DNA of 51,878 nucleotides from an uncultured Erysipelotrichaceae bacterium (GCA_945877405.1 CAMCSA010000013.1:1-51878), one strand, 5' to 3'; shown: positions 1-8,988, numbered from the stretch's first letter. The notes: a model not told the origin generated them from the letters alone. A program made the numbers and translations.

Positions 1-200
1 TCCTTTCATCTTTGGGGTTCTGTATGACTTATTACCCAAAAAATCCAAAATGATGCAAAATATGTCAGAAAGATTGAATGTTTTTACCATTATCAGATGA
101 CTGTACAGGATGTTGTACTTTTATGACGTGTTTTAAGGAGGCAGTTATGCAGATGTGAATTCTGATCATCCATGAAAAAAGTTAAAGGGATCCATAAGAA
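1..200. other. Left-edge intergenic DNA, no gene seen
   Basis: No convincing coding frame. A good Shine-Dalgarno (AAGGAGG near 138) precedes ATG-CAG-ATG-TGA, which encodes only three residues, so it is not a gene. A TTTGGG/ACCCAAA inverted match lies near the left edge but is too short to call an insertion-sequence end. Confidence 0.5.
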
Positions 201-227
201 AAGAGCATCATATCATGAGATGCTCTT
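201..227 (-). terminator. Intrinsic terminator of the NYN gene
   Basis: Read on the minus strand, a 9-bp stem AAGAGCATC/GATGCTCTT with a 9-nt loop is followed by TTTTCTT. It lies about 25 bp past the stop codon of the NYN gene. Confidence 0.75.
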
Positions 228-249
228 GGTGGATATATGGAAAATTCTG

Positions 250-870
250 CTAAATGAGTTTCTGATCTTTGAGATCATTGTAGATGAGACTTCCGGTTTC
301 CTTTTTCATCTCTTTCAATAACGCACGGTAAATCAGCTGCTTGGAATTCTTCTTTCCGTAGTTGCGTACAACCGTACTTGCTACCTTACCTGCAGTAACA
401 GAGTCATATTTCTGAGCAAAAACGGAAAGAATGCGGTTGTTGAGCTCTGTTTTTATGGATGCCTGTGTTTTCTGTGGGATTGTCACAATCACAGGTTCTT
501 CTTTCTTTTCCTTTGGTTTTCCGATATATGCCTGTATTGTAACATTGACATCTTCTTCTTTTCTGAATGTTTCGACAAGATTGCGGTAGCCTTTATCATT
601 GGAAATGATGTAATAATCCTTTGTGTTGCCATAACGGCAGATCAGATATCCGAGTTTTCCTGCAATATGCATGTCTACTTCCTGATTGCCGGAAGGAATA
701 TGGCGGACAAAGAGTTTTGCCTGCAGTCCATCCAGAAGATCCAAAGAGATCTTCGGACAGTGATCTGTATAAAAAGCATGGATTTCATCTTCCTGGCAAA
801 GGGACGAAAGATCAAGGAAATCCTGTGAATTGACATTTTCAAAATCGAGAAGATAGATTGCTGGAATCAT
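250..870 (-). CDS. NYN/PIN-like domain nuclease
   Basis: A 206-residue protein with a PIN/NYN fold in its first ~120 residues: LLDFENV at the N terminus (Asp9), EVDMHIAGKLG in the middle and IISNDKGYRN near residue 90 supply the acidic residues typical of this metal-dependent RNase family. The C-terminal ~90 residues are Lys-rich and may bind nucleic acid. The ATG at 870 has an AGGAG ribosome-binding site. The stop codon of the upstream NUDIX gene is 43 bp away on the same strand, so the two may be co-transcribed. NYN proteins act on RNA in toxin, tRNA-processing or defence roles; the substrate here is unknown. Confidence 0.75.
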   Translation of the reverse strand: MIPAIYLLDFENVNSQDFLDLSSLCQEDEIHAFYTDHCPKISLDLLDGLQAKLFVRHIPSGNQEVDMHIAGKLGYLICRYGNTKDYYIISNDKGYRNLVETFRKEEDVNVTIQAYIGKPKEKKEEPVIVTIPQKTQASIKTELNNRILSVFAQKYDSVTAGKVASTVVRNYGKKNSKQLIYRALLKEMKKETGSLIYNDLKDQKLI

Positions 871-913
871 AACTGTTATTCTCCTGTTTCGCCTGTAATC
901 ATAACATATGGTG

Positions 914-1390
914 TTATTTCAGAACAGGGACATAGTGATCCCCGACAAGAAAAAGCTCGGAATACTGTTGTGTGAATACCTTCAGCATATGATCCATATG
1001 CCAGATGCAAGGCTGTTGTAACAGAGTTTCCAAAGGTGTCCAGAATACTTCTCCTTCGTGTGATGCGTGCAATGTACCTGTAAATCTTTCTGCAACATAC
1101 AGGAAAACGATATATCTGTCGCCATCTTCTTCCATCCATTCCTTGATACCGACAAGCGTTGGATGCTCGATGGTCAGCCCGGTTTCTTCCCATACTTCAC
1201 GGATCACTGAATCCGTGATTGGCTCATGTGGTTCCACATGACCACCTGGAAATGTGATCCCGCTGGAATCATCATCCAGTCTTTTATTCTGTACCAGGAC
1301 GCTGGTACCATCTGTGATCATGCACATGTTTGTTAATGTAACCTGTTCTTTTCTGTTCATCATGATGCATGGTAAACTGATATCAGTCAT
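914..1390 (-). CDS. NUDIX hydrolase
   Basis: A 158-residue single-domain NUDIX protein. The box GGHVEPHE...REVWEETG matches Gx5Ex7REUxEExGU, the Mg-binding catalytic helix that hydrolyses nucleoside diphosphate-X compounds. The N-terminal stretch EQVTLTNMCMI is typical of the MutT/8-oxo-dGTP diphosphatase branch. The start is uncertain: the ATG at 1390 and two more at 1363 and 1360 all lack a good ribosome-binding site. It is divergent from the macrodomain gene with only 36 bp between starts, so the two share a control region. Because macrodomains bind ADP-ribose and many NUDIX enzymes cleave it, an ADP-ribose link is possible but is inference. Confidence 0.85.
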   Translation of the reverse strand: MTDISLPCIMMNRKEQVTLTNMCMITDGTSVLVQNKRLDDDSSGITFPGGHVEPHEPITDSVIREVWEETGLTIEHPTLVGIKEWMEEDGDRYIVFLYVAERFTGTLHASHEGEVFWTPLETLLQQPCIWHMDHMLKVFTQQYSELFLVGDHYVPVLK

Positions 1391-1426
1391 TATGCAAGAG
1401 TTTTGAATGCGAGGTGAAATACAGAT

Positions 1427-2413
1427 ATGCCTTTAAGAATCATCAGAAACGATATTACTCAGGTCAGAGCTGATGCCATTGTCAATACGGCTAATCCATA
1501 TCCCAGATATGCATCCGGTACAGATCGGGCGATTTATGAAGCCGCAGGAGCAAAGCAACTTCTTGCGCAAAGAGAAAAGATCGGCATCATTTCAAAAGGG
1601 GAAGTGGCAGTTACCGATGCCTTTGCCTTACCTGCCAGATTTATCATACATACCGTAGGTCCAAGCTGGGAAGGTGGTAAACATGGAGAATTTGATGTAC
1701 TCCGTGCCTGTTATGACAACACTCTTCAGAAAGCCTATGATCTTGGTTGTGAAAGTGTGGCTTTTCCATTAATTGCGACTGGTGTATATGGCTTTCCAAA
1801 GGATCAGGCACTTTCTATTGCGGTATCCTGCATCAGCTCTTTTCTGATGCGCCATGAGATGCTTGTTCTTCTGGTCGTATTTGATCAGAGTTCCTATCAG
1901 CTTTCATCCCGTTTCATGGATCAGGTACAGTCATTCATTGATGAGGCATATGTATCGTATAAAGCAATACGAGAATATCGAGAAGAGGGATATTTTCGTA
2001 ATGAAAGCGTTACTGCTCCAGTTGAATATACAACATCCTTTCAGGACGATATGTCTTTCTTTCATCCATCTGAAGATACGAAGTCATTTCAGGAAAAGAT
2101 GTTTGAGATCATGGATGAAAAGGGACTTGTCAGTACTGATGTATATAAAGCAGCTAATATTGATCGGAAGCTGTTCTCCAAGATCCAGTGCAATAAAGAT
2201 TATCACCCGAAGAAAAAGACAGCCATGGCGATATGCATTGCCTTGAAACTGGATCTGGAACAGGCGAAAGATCTTCTGGCAAGAGCTGACTGGGCATTTT
2301 CTCCAAACAGGAAAATGGATCTTGTGATCATCGCAGCAATCACACATCAGGAGTATGATATCAATGTAATTAATGAAGTTCTGTTTGCGATGAATCTGGA
2401 TCAGCTGGGATAA
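1427..2413 (+). CDS. Macrodomain protein with C-terminal helical domain
   Basis: A 328-residue protein. Residues ~1-170 form a macrodomain: an IIRNDITQVRADAIVNTAN start, a GV(A)VTDAF...IIHTVGP segment and the loop PLIATGVYGFP are the ADP-ribose-binding hallmarks. The C-terminal ~110 residues (SFQEKMFEIMDEKG...) look like a helical, HTH-like domain often found attached to Firmicute macrodomains: LVSTDVYKAANIDRKLFSKI reads as a recognition-helix pattern. It could remove or sense ADP-ribose or O-acetyl-ADP-ribose; the tail may allow DNA binding. A GAGGTGA ribosome-binding site lies just before ATG 1427. It is divergent from the NUDIX gene. Confidence 0.85.
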   Translation: MPLRIIRNDITQVRADAIVNTANPYPRYASGTDRAIYEAAGAKQLLAQREKIGIISKGEVAVTDAFALPARFIIHTVGPSWEGGKHGEFDVLRACYDNTLQKAYDLGCESVAFPLIATGVYGFPKDQALSIAVSCISSFLMRHEMLVLLVVFDQSSYQLSSRFMDQVQSFIDEAYVSYKAIREYREEGYFRNESVTAPVEYTTSFQDDMSFFHPSEDTKSFQEKMFEIMDEKGLVSTDVYKAANIDRKLFSKIQCNKDYHPKKKTAMAICIALKLDLEQAKDLLARADWAFSPNRKMDLVIIAAITHQEYDINVINEVLFAMNLDQLG

Positions 2414-2512
2414 GTATGCATGGTCTGATTTATCGATTTGATCTTGTCAGAAAGTAATTTTTCTCAATATTACACGTTTTGCACATGATTTTCGTAATTG
2501 TGTCTGATTCCA

Positions 2513-2542
2513 TGAAACAACTGCTGTGTAAAATGATATAAT
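2513..2542 (+). promoter_or_regulatory. Extended -10 promoter of the 2630 gene
   Basis: TGATATAAT (TG-n-TATAAT, -10 at 2537-2542), with a weak TGAAAC -35 18 bp upstream. It predicts a leader of about 80 nt before the GGAGG ribosome-binding site and ATG 2630. Confidence 0.45.
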
Positions 2543-2629
2543 TCTTTCAGCAGGAAAGTAAAGTATTTCAGTTTCATCGCCGGAAAACAACTGACTCCTC
2601 ACCTTGTTTACTGTATCATCGGAGGCTTT

Positions 2630-3265
2630 ATGAAAATCGTAGTACAAAGAGAGCTCATTCCATTCCGTGAATTATTGAAGGAATCCTATACAAAGGAGGT
2701 CTATGACCATGCAATGAGCCATGTTACACAGGGAAAGGAGCATTATTACAGTGATGCATTCCTTGCTCAGCGCCTGGTCAGCAGAACCGTACTTTGGAAT
2801 CTTCCACAGGAATCTGTGGAAGAAATGATCGAAGGATTCCAACGACTGGACAGGCAGTGTCCCTATGTGATTGATGCACAACTGGATCAGGACTGTTTCA
2901 TGGAATTCCGTGTCATCGGACAAAAGACCATTCCAGCCAACCGTTCTCTTCTTTTTTATAACAGACCACAGGAGAATGTTGTGATCTATCCGCAAGGCAG
3001 TTCCATCAGTCTGAACAGTACAGATCTGAATCGGGTCATATCTGTTGTGTTCAATGCTTTATGGCCATTAATTGATGAAGATCTTGTCAGTGAAGAATCG
3101 GTTGGGGCAGAGCTGATTTTACGATTCAATGGAATTGAAAAGACTCTGTATTCCTATGTGTCGACACATGTTGCATGCAGGCATGATCTTGCCAAGCAGT
3201 ATATCAATGGAATGAATATGATTGATAAGATCATTCAGAAATATCATGTTTCATTTGAAGGGTGA
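2630..3265 (+). CDS. Protein of unknown function, 211 aa
   Basis: I do not recognise this family. It is a soluble, mixed-charge protein with no signal peptide, membrane segment or cysteine cluster. GGAGG 5 bp upstream fixes ATG 2630. The composition and continuous frame look like a real gene. It lies on the same strand as the DUF2075 helicase, which begins ~145 bp downstream behind its own promoter, so the two may be linked in function but not strictly in one operon. Confidence 0.6.
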   Translation: MKIVVQRELIPFRELLKESYTKEVYDHAMSHVTQGKEHYYSDAFLAQRLVSRTVLWNLPQESVEEMIEGFQRLDRQCPYVIDAQLDQDCFMEFRVIGQKTIPANRSLLFYNRPQENVVIYPQGSSISLNSTDLNRVISVVFNALWPLIDEDLVSEESVGAELILRFNGIEKTLYSYVSTHVACRHDLAKQYINGMNMIDKIIQKYHVSFEG

Positions 3266-3324
3266 ATATCAGGGAGAAAACATGGATTCTTCCTTTTTCT
3301 TTGGGATTGTAAACAGATTCGTTT

Positions 3325-3354
3325 TTGAAGAAGTAGATTGGTCGATGGTATAAT
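3325..3354 (+). promoter_or_regulatory. Promoter of the DUF2075 nuclease-helicase
   Basis: TTGAAG (3325-3330), an 18-bp spacer, then TATAAT (3349-3354) preceded by TGG (extended -10). It gives a leader of ~50 nt before ATG 3412. Confidence 0.6.
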
Positions 3355-3411
3355 AGTGTATACATCAGCACAGGGATACCTGTGATCTCTTGAGTTATGG
3401 GGTGATTGATC

Positions 3412-5289
3412 ATGCTTGTGTACGAGGCAACGAAAAAGGATTTTCTGTACAGTGTGGAAAAGGATACCATTGCGGATGAGATTGAAGCCTGTATTGCGGA
3501 AAAAATGCACAGGCATACAGGAAAGAGTGAATTTGATTCCTGGCTGCATTCCATGGAATTCATGTATAAGGTGTTAACTGATCAAAAGATTCCGGAAGAT
3601 TGTGGTATTGCGATTGAATATAACATTCCTCAGACTTCCAAGCGTGTCGATTTCATGATTTCCGGCTATGATGAAAACCATCATCCGGGTATGGTTATTG
3701 TTGAGCTCAAGCAGTGGGAAAAGATGGATACCGTTGAACATACCGAATCCCTTGTGGAAACCTATACCGGTGGAGCAATGAGAAAGGTTGTACACCCATC
3801 CTATCAGGCATGGTCCTATTCTCAACTGATCCGTGACTATAATGCAGAAGTACAGGATGAAACCATTCATCTTGGACCATGCGCCTATCTGCACAACTAC
3901 ATCAGAAAAGACAGTGATCCTGTGGATGATCCACGATATGATCTGTATACATCGGAAGCCCCTGTCTTTACAAGAGGGCAGGTATTTGAACTGCGTGAAT
4001 TCATCCGTAAAACAGTCAGGCAGCCAGATTATGGAGAGGTGCTGTATCTGATTGATCATGGAGCAATCAGACCATCCCAATCATTGCAGAATGCCATTGC
4101 ATCCATGATTGCAGGAAATCAGGAGTTCATCATGATTGATGAACAGAGAGTCGTATTTGAGGAAGTGCGTAACATTGCATTACAATGTCAGAAAGATAGG
4201 AAGAAAAGAACTGTAATCTGTAAGGGTGGACCTGGAACTGGTAAGAGTGTCATTGCAATTCAGCTGTTATGTGAGCTGACGAAGTGTGATCAGTTCGTAC
4301 AGTATGTCAGTAAAAACGGTGCACCAAGAAAGGTGTATGCAGAAAAACTGAAAGGTACCGTAAAGAAAAGCGGTGTGGATAATATGTTTAAAGGATCCGG
4401 TTCCTATACGGAAACAGGAAACAATGTCATCCATACATTGCTTGTGGATGAAGCACATCGCCTCAATAAAAAATCAGGTATTTTCCATAATCTTGGGGAA
4501 AACCAGATCAAGGAAATCATACATTCTGCGATCTGCTCCGTTTTCTTTATTGATGAACACCAAAGAGTAACCATGGATGATATCGGCTCTGCAGAAGAAA
4601 TCAGAAAATGGGCGGAAGAGGAACATTCCGAAGTGACGGAAATGCATCTTGTATCTCAGTTTCGCTGTAATGGCTCAGATGGTTATCTTGCATGGGTAGA
4701 TGATGTACTGCAGATTGGGGATACGGCTAACTATGATATGGAAGGCATCGACTATGATGTGCGGGTTTGTGATACCCCACAACAGATGGAAGAGCTGATT
4801 CTGGAAAGAAACAGAATCAATAACAGATCCAGAATCATTGCCGGATATTGCTGGGAATGGCCTAAGAAAACAAGAAATGACAGCAATTACCACGATATTG
4901 TCATCGGTGATTATGGAATCAGCTGGAATCTGGATGGTGGGGAATCTTTTGCGATTGGTGAAAACTCTGTACATGAAGCTGGCTGTATTCATACAACGCA
5001 GGGTCTGGAATTTGATTATTGTGGTGTCATCATCGGGGATGATATGCGATATGAAAATGGTAAGGTCATCACTGACTTTACAAAAAGAGCTAAAACCGAT
5101 CAGTCCTTAAAGGGCATTGTATCTCTGTATAAAAAAGATCCACAACAGGCAATCAGAAGATCTGATGAAATCATACGCAATACATACAGAACACTTCTGA
5201 CAAGAGGCATGAAAGGCTGTTATATATACTGCACAGATGAAAAACTCAGAGAGTATCTGAAAAAAAGGATAGGAAGAAATGATGATTGA
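3412..5289 (+). CDS. PD-(D/E)XK-like nuclease fused to DUF2075 helicase
   Basis: A 625-residue protein. The N-terminal ~250 residues hold a candidate restriction-endonuclease-like core: Asp80 in RVDFMI, then Glu98-x-Lys100 in VIVELKQW. The C-terminal half is a DUF2075/Schlafen-like superfamily-1 helicase: Walker A GGPGTGKS at 272-279, DEAH at 346-349, a QFRCNG motif and a late TTQGLEFDYCGVIIG segment typical of UvrD-type motif V. I chose ATG 3412 over an upstream TTG (3406) because GGGGTGA sits 6 nt before it. Nuclease-helicase proteins of this kind are frequent in defence islands. The 3' end overlaps a small acidic ORF. Function inferred, partner unknown. Confidence 0.8.
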   Translation: MLVYEATKKDFLYSVEKDTIADEIEACIAEKMHRHTGKSEFDSWLHSMEFMYKVLTDQKIPEDCGIAIEYNIPQTSKRVDFMISGYDENHHPGMVIVELKQWEKMDTVEHTESLVETYTGGAMRKVVHPSYQAWSYSQLIRDYNAEVQDETIHLGPCAYLHNYIRKDSDPVDDPRYDLYTSEAPVFTRGQVFELREFIRKTVRQPDYGEVLYLIDHGAIRPSQSLQNAIASMIAGNQEFIMIDEQRVVFEEVRNIALQCQKDRKKRTVICKGGPGTGKSVIAIQLLCELTKCDQFVQYVSKNGAPRKVYAEKLKGTVKKSGVDNMFKGSGSYTETGNNVIHTLLVDEAHRLNKKSGIFHNLGENQIKEIIHSAICSVFFIDEHQRVTMDDIGSAEEIRKWAEEEHSEVTEMHLVSQFRCNGSDGYLAWVDDVLQIGDTANYDMEGIDYDVRVCDTPQQMEELILERNRINNRSRIIAGYCWEWPKKTRNDSNYHDIVIGDYGISWNLDGGESFAIGENSVHEAGCIHTTQGLEFDYCGVIIGDDMRYENGKVITDFTKRAKTDQSLKGIVSLYKKDPQQAIRRSDEIIRNTYRTLLTRGMKGCYIYCTDEKLREYLKKRIGRNDD

Positions 5290-5416
5290 TGAACTGATGA
5301 GAATCATGAATGAACTGGAAAGTGGTGCAGAACCGGATGATCCATACACAGACAGAAGCTCAGATGATGATTCTGATTTCTGGAGTGATGGGGATGGTGA
5401 TAGTGAGTGGGATTGA
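5282..5416 (+). CDS. Acidic microprotein overlapping the helicase gene
   Basis: A 44-residue ORF starting at ATG 5282, 8 bp inside the 3' end of the helicase gene, in another frame. AGGA about 8 nt upstream can act as ribosome-binding site, so translational coupling is likely. I count 17 Asp/Glu against 2 Arg; the C-terminal half is a run of Asp, Ser and Gly with two Trp. No homologue is recognised. Such acidic proteins can act as DNA mimics or as regulators of a neighbouring nuclease, but this is inference. It could instead be a chance ORF; the overlap, the RBS and the strong composition bias argue for a gene. Confidence 0.5.
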   Translation: MIDELMRIMNELESGAEPDDPYTDRSSDDDSDFWSDGDGDSEWD

Positions 5417-5468
5417 TCATCAGGCTTTCACTCCAGCACAATTTGATTTCTAGTTGCCGATGATTTGA

Positions 5469-5502
5469 AAACCAGATCCCAAAAAACATAGGGATCTGGT
5501 TT
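5469..5502. terminator. Bidirectional intrinsic terminator
   Basis: 12-bp perfect stem AAACCAGATCCC/GGGATCTGGTTT with a 10-nt A-rich loop, lying between the convergent microprotein and mutT genes. Confidence 0.8.
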
Positions 5503-5506
5503 ATTG

Positions 5507-5896
5507 TTACATGGTTTGTTTGATTGTTTCGACTAAGCCGCGATCTGCAGGTAACCAGTCAACATCGTATAGCTTCTCTTTGGTTAACCATCTGGAGTCT
5601 TCTGCTTCCAGTAAATTCAGATTACCTTCAATGATTTCACACCAGAAACAATCCATGGAAAGGTGAAAGTTAGGATAATCATATTCCACTGTTTCAATCA
5701 GATCATTTACCTGGATGACTGTATCCAGCTCTTCTTTGATTTCTCTGACTAATGCTTCCTGTGGTGTTTCGTGTGGCTCAATCTTGCCACCAGGGAATTC
5801 CCATCCGTCTTTGAATTCTCCATATCCTCTTTGTGTTGCGAAGATACGATCACCCTTACGGATGACTGCAGCTACAACTCTGATTGTTTTTGTCAT
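5507..5896 (-). CDS. mutT: MutT-type NUDIX (8-oxo-dGTP diphosphatase-like)
   Basis: A 129-residue MutT-like protein: VVAAVIRKGDRIFATQRGYGEFKDGWEFPGGKIEPHE at the N terminus, then a NUDIX box with REIKEEL. The last glycine of the canonical box is Asp, which is common in this (deoxy)nucleoside triphosphate pyrophosphohydrolase branch. It would remove oxidised nucleotides such as 8-oxo-dGTP. The start codon follows the stop of the PLD-helicase by 13 bp with an AGGAG ribosome-binding site inside the gap, so the two form an operon. The coupling suggests nucleotide sanitation or a helper role for the helicase. Confidence 0.85.
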   Translation of the reverse strand: MTKTIRVVAAVIRKGDRIFATQRGYGEFKDGWEFPGGKIEPHETPQEALVREIKEELDTVIQVNDLIETVEYDYPNFHLSMDCFWCEIIEGNLNLLEAEDSRWLTKEKLYDVDWLPADRGLVETIKQTM

Positions 5897-5909
5897 GTAT
5901 GTTTACTCC

Positions 5910-8834
5910 TTATTTTGTCGTGATATATTCGTACATATCATCTCTGACAGGTACATCCAGTTTCCACTCAATTTCTACAGCAGTGGCGCTTGTATTTGGC
6001 ATCGTGATGAGCTCAGTCTTTCCAGTAGCATGCATTTCTCCAAAGAAGTAAAACTCTTTGGAAATGTTATCATCTTTGTTTTTACGTACAAATAAATAAA
6101 CGGAGATGCCTTTCTGCTTAGCCTGCAGGAAATTCTGTACATCCATAGAATCTAATGATCTTCTGGATTTTGATATCGCAATCAGTCTGTCATTTTCAAG
6201 GAAGCGATCTTCATATTTGATCGTATCACTAATATCATCTGTCTTTTCGTAGTTGATAAAGACAGGGAATGTTTTTGTGGTGGCATCGTATTTGTAACCG
6301 CCAATATTCTGTGCAACTTCCTGCTTGTTCCAATTTAATAGTCTGCATACATCTTCATAGGTATATTTTCGATTGAGAACAAGATTTGTATTCTGATATG
6401 TATTCTTGTAGCGATGCTCATATCGTGATAAACCAAACTGAATTGTTTCAAAGATTGCTTTCTGGAAAGCTTTGTCATTCAGCATCTTCGCAAAGGATTG
6501 ACAGATCACGTAGTCATCGTTACATGGCTCTATAAAGATGCAATCCTTGAATGTGTTCTTTCCTGTTCCGCTTAAAAACTGGTTTGTTAATATTGCGATG
6601 AGATTGTTTTTGAGTAATTGTGATACATGCATTTCATTTTCTAATGCATGGAAAATACCATTTGTATCACTTGGATGTTCGAGCAGGTATTTTAGTATCC
6701 ATAACTCATGGATTCTTTTCCCATTTGCCAGTTTTTTGGATATAAACGTCAGTACCTGTTCCTGCTGTTGATCAAAGGTGGTTGTATATTCCTTTTCATA
6801 TTTGCTGAGGAATGTATGGTAACTGCCAAGGGAGTTGTTATCAAAGATACACAGAGGATCCAGTTCACCATATCGATCAAAATCAAGCAGGGTTGGGATT
6901 CGCCCAAGTCGATATTTGAGGTTTGTGTAATGCTTTCTGATATCCTGGATCGTATTCATCTTTGCATGATCAATTGCGGTAAAGATACGTTTACGACTCA
7001 CTTCATCAAAGTGAACTGTACTACTGCCTGGAATGCATCGTGTTCCTTCTAATACATAGTGGCGCAGATTGTCTTTGTTACAACTGGTATCTCCGGATAA
7101 AGCGATTGGAATCATGTAGTTGTTGGTGTAATTGCCAATAAAGTCCAGGACAACAACATATTCTTTGTTTTCAAATTTACGCAGGCCTCGTCCAAGCTGT
7201 TGTGTGAATACCACAGGTGATTGCGTAGGTCGTAATAGAATGATTTGATTCACTTCAGGTAAGTCTACGCCTTCATTAAAGATGTCGACTGTAAAAATAT
7301 AATCAAGTTGTTCTGTTTCTTCAGTTGTATCATCACAAAGACGAGTAATCATCTGTTCACGAACTGATTGAGAATCTGCACCTGTTAATACGGTTGTACG
7401 ATATTGGCGTTGATTAAACTTCTTGCTTAACTCATACGCTTCTTCTTTGCGACTGCAGAAAATCAAACCTTTGACGCGATTCCCACTATAACCATAGTAT
7501 TCTGCATTACAGATGATATGGTTAACACGATTATCAGAAACAAGTGTGTTGAAGCTTGTGAAATCATCCAGTTGTTGTCCATTAATTGTAATTTCAGATA
7601 TGCCATAGTAATGGAATGGGCATAATAAACCCTGTTCCAAAGCATCCTGCAAACGAACTTCGTAAGCAATGTTATGATCAAACATCGCATAGATGTCATA
7701 GCCTGTGATCGTATCTGGTGTGGCAGTCATTCCTAGTGCATAGGATGGTTGAAAATAATTCAGTATTCGCTGGTATGTTTCAGCACCGGCATGATGACAT
7801 TCATCAAAAACAATGACATCAAAATAAGCCGGATGAAACTGATTCAATACTTCTGGTTTGCTGATGGTTTGAACTGTTGCAAACAGATAATCAACATCAT
7901 ATTGTTTGCTTGTTCCACTCAATAAGCCAAATGATTTTGTATTACCAAATACTCTTTGATAGCTTTGAATGGATTGCTTCAGGATTTGTTCACGATGTCC
8001 TAAGAATAAGACATGCTTTGCCTGTAATTCTTTCATTGCAAAAGCAGACGCATACGTTTTACCTGTACCAGTTGCTGAGACGAGAAGGAAACGTTTTTTG
8101 CCCTGTTGAATCATTGTGGAGATGTTATTCACAAAAGCGACCTGCATCGGATTTGGACGTAATTTCAACTGTAATTGATCAATTTGGGCTTGATCTAAAG
8201 AGGTGTTGATCTGATGCTCGATGATCTGACGTTTTGTATAGAGATAACGATAGTTATCAATAAACTCACGATAGGTCTTTGTGTGTTCCGTATCATTCCA
8301 TAATGCATTGAAAGCCTGAATGATCTGGTGACTCATTTCTCCATGCTCGGTAGATATGAACTTTGTATTCCATTCGTGATTACAAGTCAAAGCTTGAGCA
8401 GTCATATTCGAGCTGCCAATGATCATATGATACTCACTGCCGTGTTGAAAAATATAACCTTTGGTATGGAAACCAACATTCGAATCTTCCGTGAGATACA
8501 TACGTACTTCGATGTTGTGTAAAGAATTCAGTTTGTCTAGGGCTTTTGGTTCACTGAATGATAAATAGTCTGTTGTAAGAACCTTACCTTTGATATTCCG
8601 CTTTTCCAGTTCCTTAAGTGTACCAAGAAGAGGAGCAATGCCGCTTTGTGTGATAAAAGCAACGCTAAAGCAAAAAGAATCACAAGTTCTTAGTTCATCC
8701 TCAATCGTTGATAATATTTTTCGATTTTCTTTTGGGTTATTGAACAGAAGAGAAGGTCGATAGTGAGGATTAGAAGAATGTGAGTCGTCTAAGATCGCAG
8801 TCCTGTAAGCTTCCAACAGTTCCAAGTTTTCCAT
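5910..8834 (-). CDS. PLD-like nuclease / SF2 helicase, DUF3427 type
   Basis: A 974-residue protein. Domains in order: phospholipase-D-like nuclease (~60-190; FHTKGYIF with H-x-K, then GSSNMT), SF2 helicase core (Walker A SATGTGKT near residue 255, DECHH near 345, GMTATP, then QQLGRGLRK), and a long C-terminal DUF3427-like region ending with a KSRRSLDSMD...FYFFGE segment. The family unwinds or restructures nucleic acids and is common in mobile and defence loci. The frame stays open to a TTG at 8894, but ATG 8834 (MENLELLEAYRTAIL) matches the usual N terminus. That ATG has no Shine-Dalgarno and lies exactly 6 nt after a TGC-TATAAT box, so the mRNA may be leaderless. Operon with mutT. Confidence 0.85.
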   Translation of the reverse strand: MENLELLEAYRTAILDDSHSSNPHYRPSLLFNNPKENRKILSTIEDELRTCDSFCFSVAFITQSGIAPLLGTLKELEKRNIKGKVLTTDYLSFSEPKALDKLNSLHNIEVRMYLTEDSNVGFHTKGYIFQHGSEYHMIIGSSNMTAQALTCNHEWNTKFISTEHGEMSHQIIQAFNALWNDTEHTKTYREFIDNYRYLYTKRQIIEHQINTSLDQAQIDQLQLKLRPNPMQVAFVNNISTMIQQGKKRFLLVSATGTGKTYASAFAMKELQAKHVLFLGHREQILKQSIQSYQRVFGNTKSFGLLSGTSKQYDVDYLFATVQTISKPEVLNQFHPAYFDVIVFDECHHAGAETYQRILNYFQPSYALGMTATPDTITGYDIYAMFDHNIAYEVRLQDALEQGLLCPFHYYGISEITINGQQLDDFTSFNTLVSDNRVNHIICNAEYYGYSGNRVKGLIFCSRKEEAYELSKKFNQRQYRTTVLTGADSQSVREQMITRLCDDTTEETEQLDYIFTVDIFNEGVDLPEVNQIILLRPTQSPVVFTQQLGRGLRKFENKEYVVVLDFIGNYTNNYMIPIALSGDTSCNKDNLRHYVLEGTRCIPGSSTVHFDEVSRKRIFTAIDHAKMNTIQDIRKHYTNLKYRLGRIPTLLDFDRYGELDPLCIFDNNSLGSYHTFLSKYEKEYTTTFDQQQEQVLTFISKKLANGKRIHELWILKYLLEHPSDTNGIFHALENEMHVSQLLKNNLIAILTNQFLSGTGKNTFKDCIFIEPCNDDYVICQSFAKMLNDKAFQKAIFETIQFGLSRYEHRYKNTYQNTNLVLNRKYTYEDVCRLLNWNKQEVAQNIGGYKYDATTKTFPVFINYEKTDDISDTIKYEDRFLENDRLIAISKSRRSLDSMDVQNFLQAKQKGISVYLFVRKNKDDNISKEFYFFGEMHATGKTELITMPNTSATAVEIEWKLDVPVRDDMYEYITTK

Positions 8835-8868
8835 AACCAGATTATAGCAGCTTTGAAAAATGGGTCCA
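8835..8868 (-). promoter_or_regulatory. Extended -10 promoter, leaderless start of PLD-helicase
   Basis: On the minus strand TGC-TATAAT (hexamer at 8846-8841) is followed by six bases (CTGGTT) and then the ATG. A TGGACC -35-like box lies 16 bp upstream. Transcription would begin at or next to the A of ATG. Confidence 0.55.
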
Positions 8869-8958
8869 GGAAAAAGTATGGTATGTAGAAACAATTACAA
8901 CATCAAATTCAGAAGATAAAAAAGTGTGACTGCAACCAACGTGCAGGCGTATGATGGA

Positions 8959-8988
8959 TTGTGTGATGAAATGATTGCACATTATAAT
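8959..8988 (+). promoter_or_regulatory. Promoter of the DUF4230-redoxin operon
   Basis: TTGTGT (8959-8964), 18-bp spacer, TATAAT (8983-8988). The start of DUF4230 is at 9015 after AGGGG. Confidence 0.6.

Noticed and set aside
1-60. Insertion-sequence end at the left edge
   Set aside because: The TTTGGG/ACCCAAA match is too short and no transposase is seen.
2447-2647. 66-aa minus-strand ORF before the 2630 gene
   Set aside because: Overlaps the start and RBS of the 2630 gene and lies on its promoter; no RBS of its own and no family features.
3231-3563. Minus-strand ORFs opposite the start of the DUF2075 gene
   Set aside because: They overlap the promoter and coding start of a clear gene, have no ribosome-binding site and no recognisable sequence.
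8835-8894. TTG-started N-terminal extension of the PLD-helicase
   Set aside because: The extra 20 residues are not typical of the family and the extension covers the TATAAT box; ATG 8834 begins the usual N terminus.
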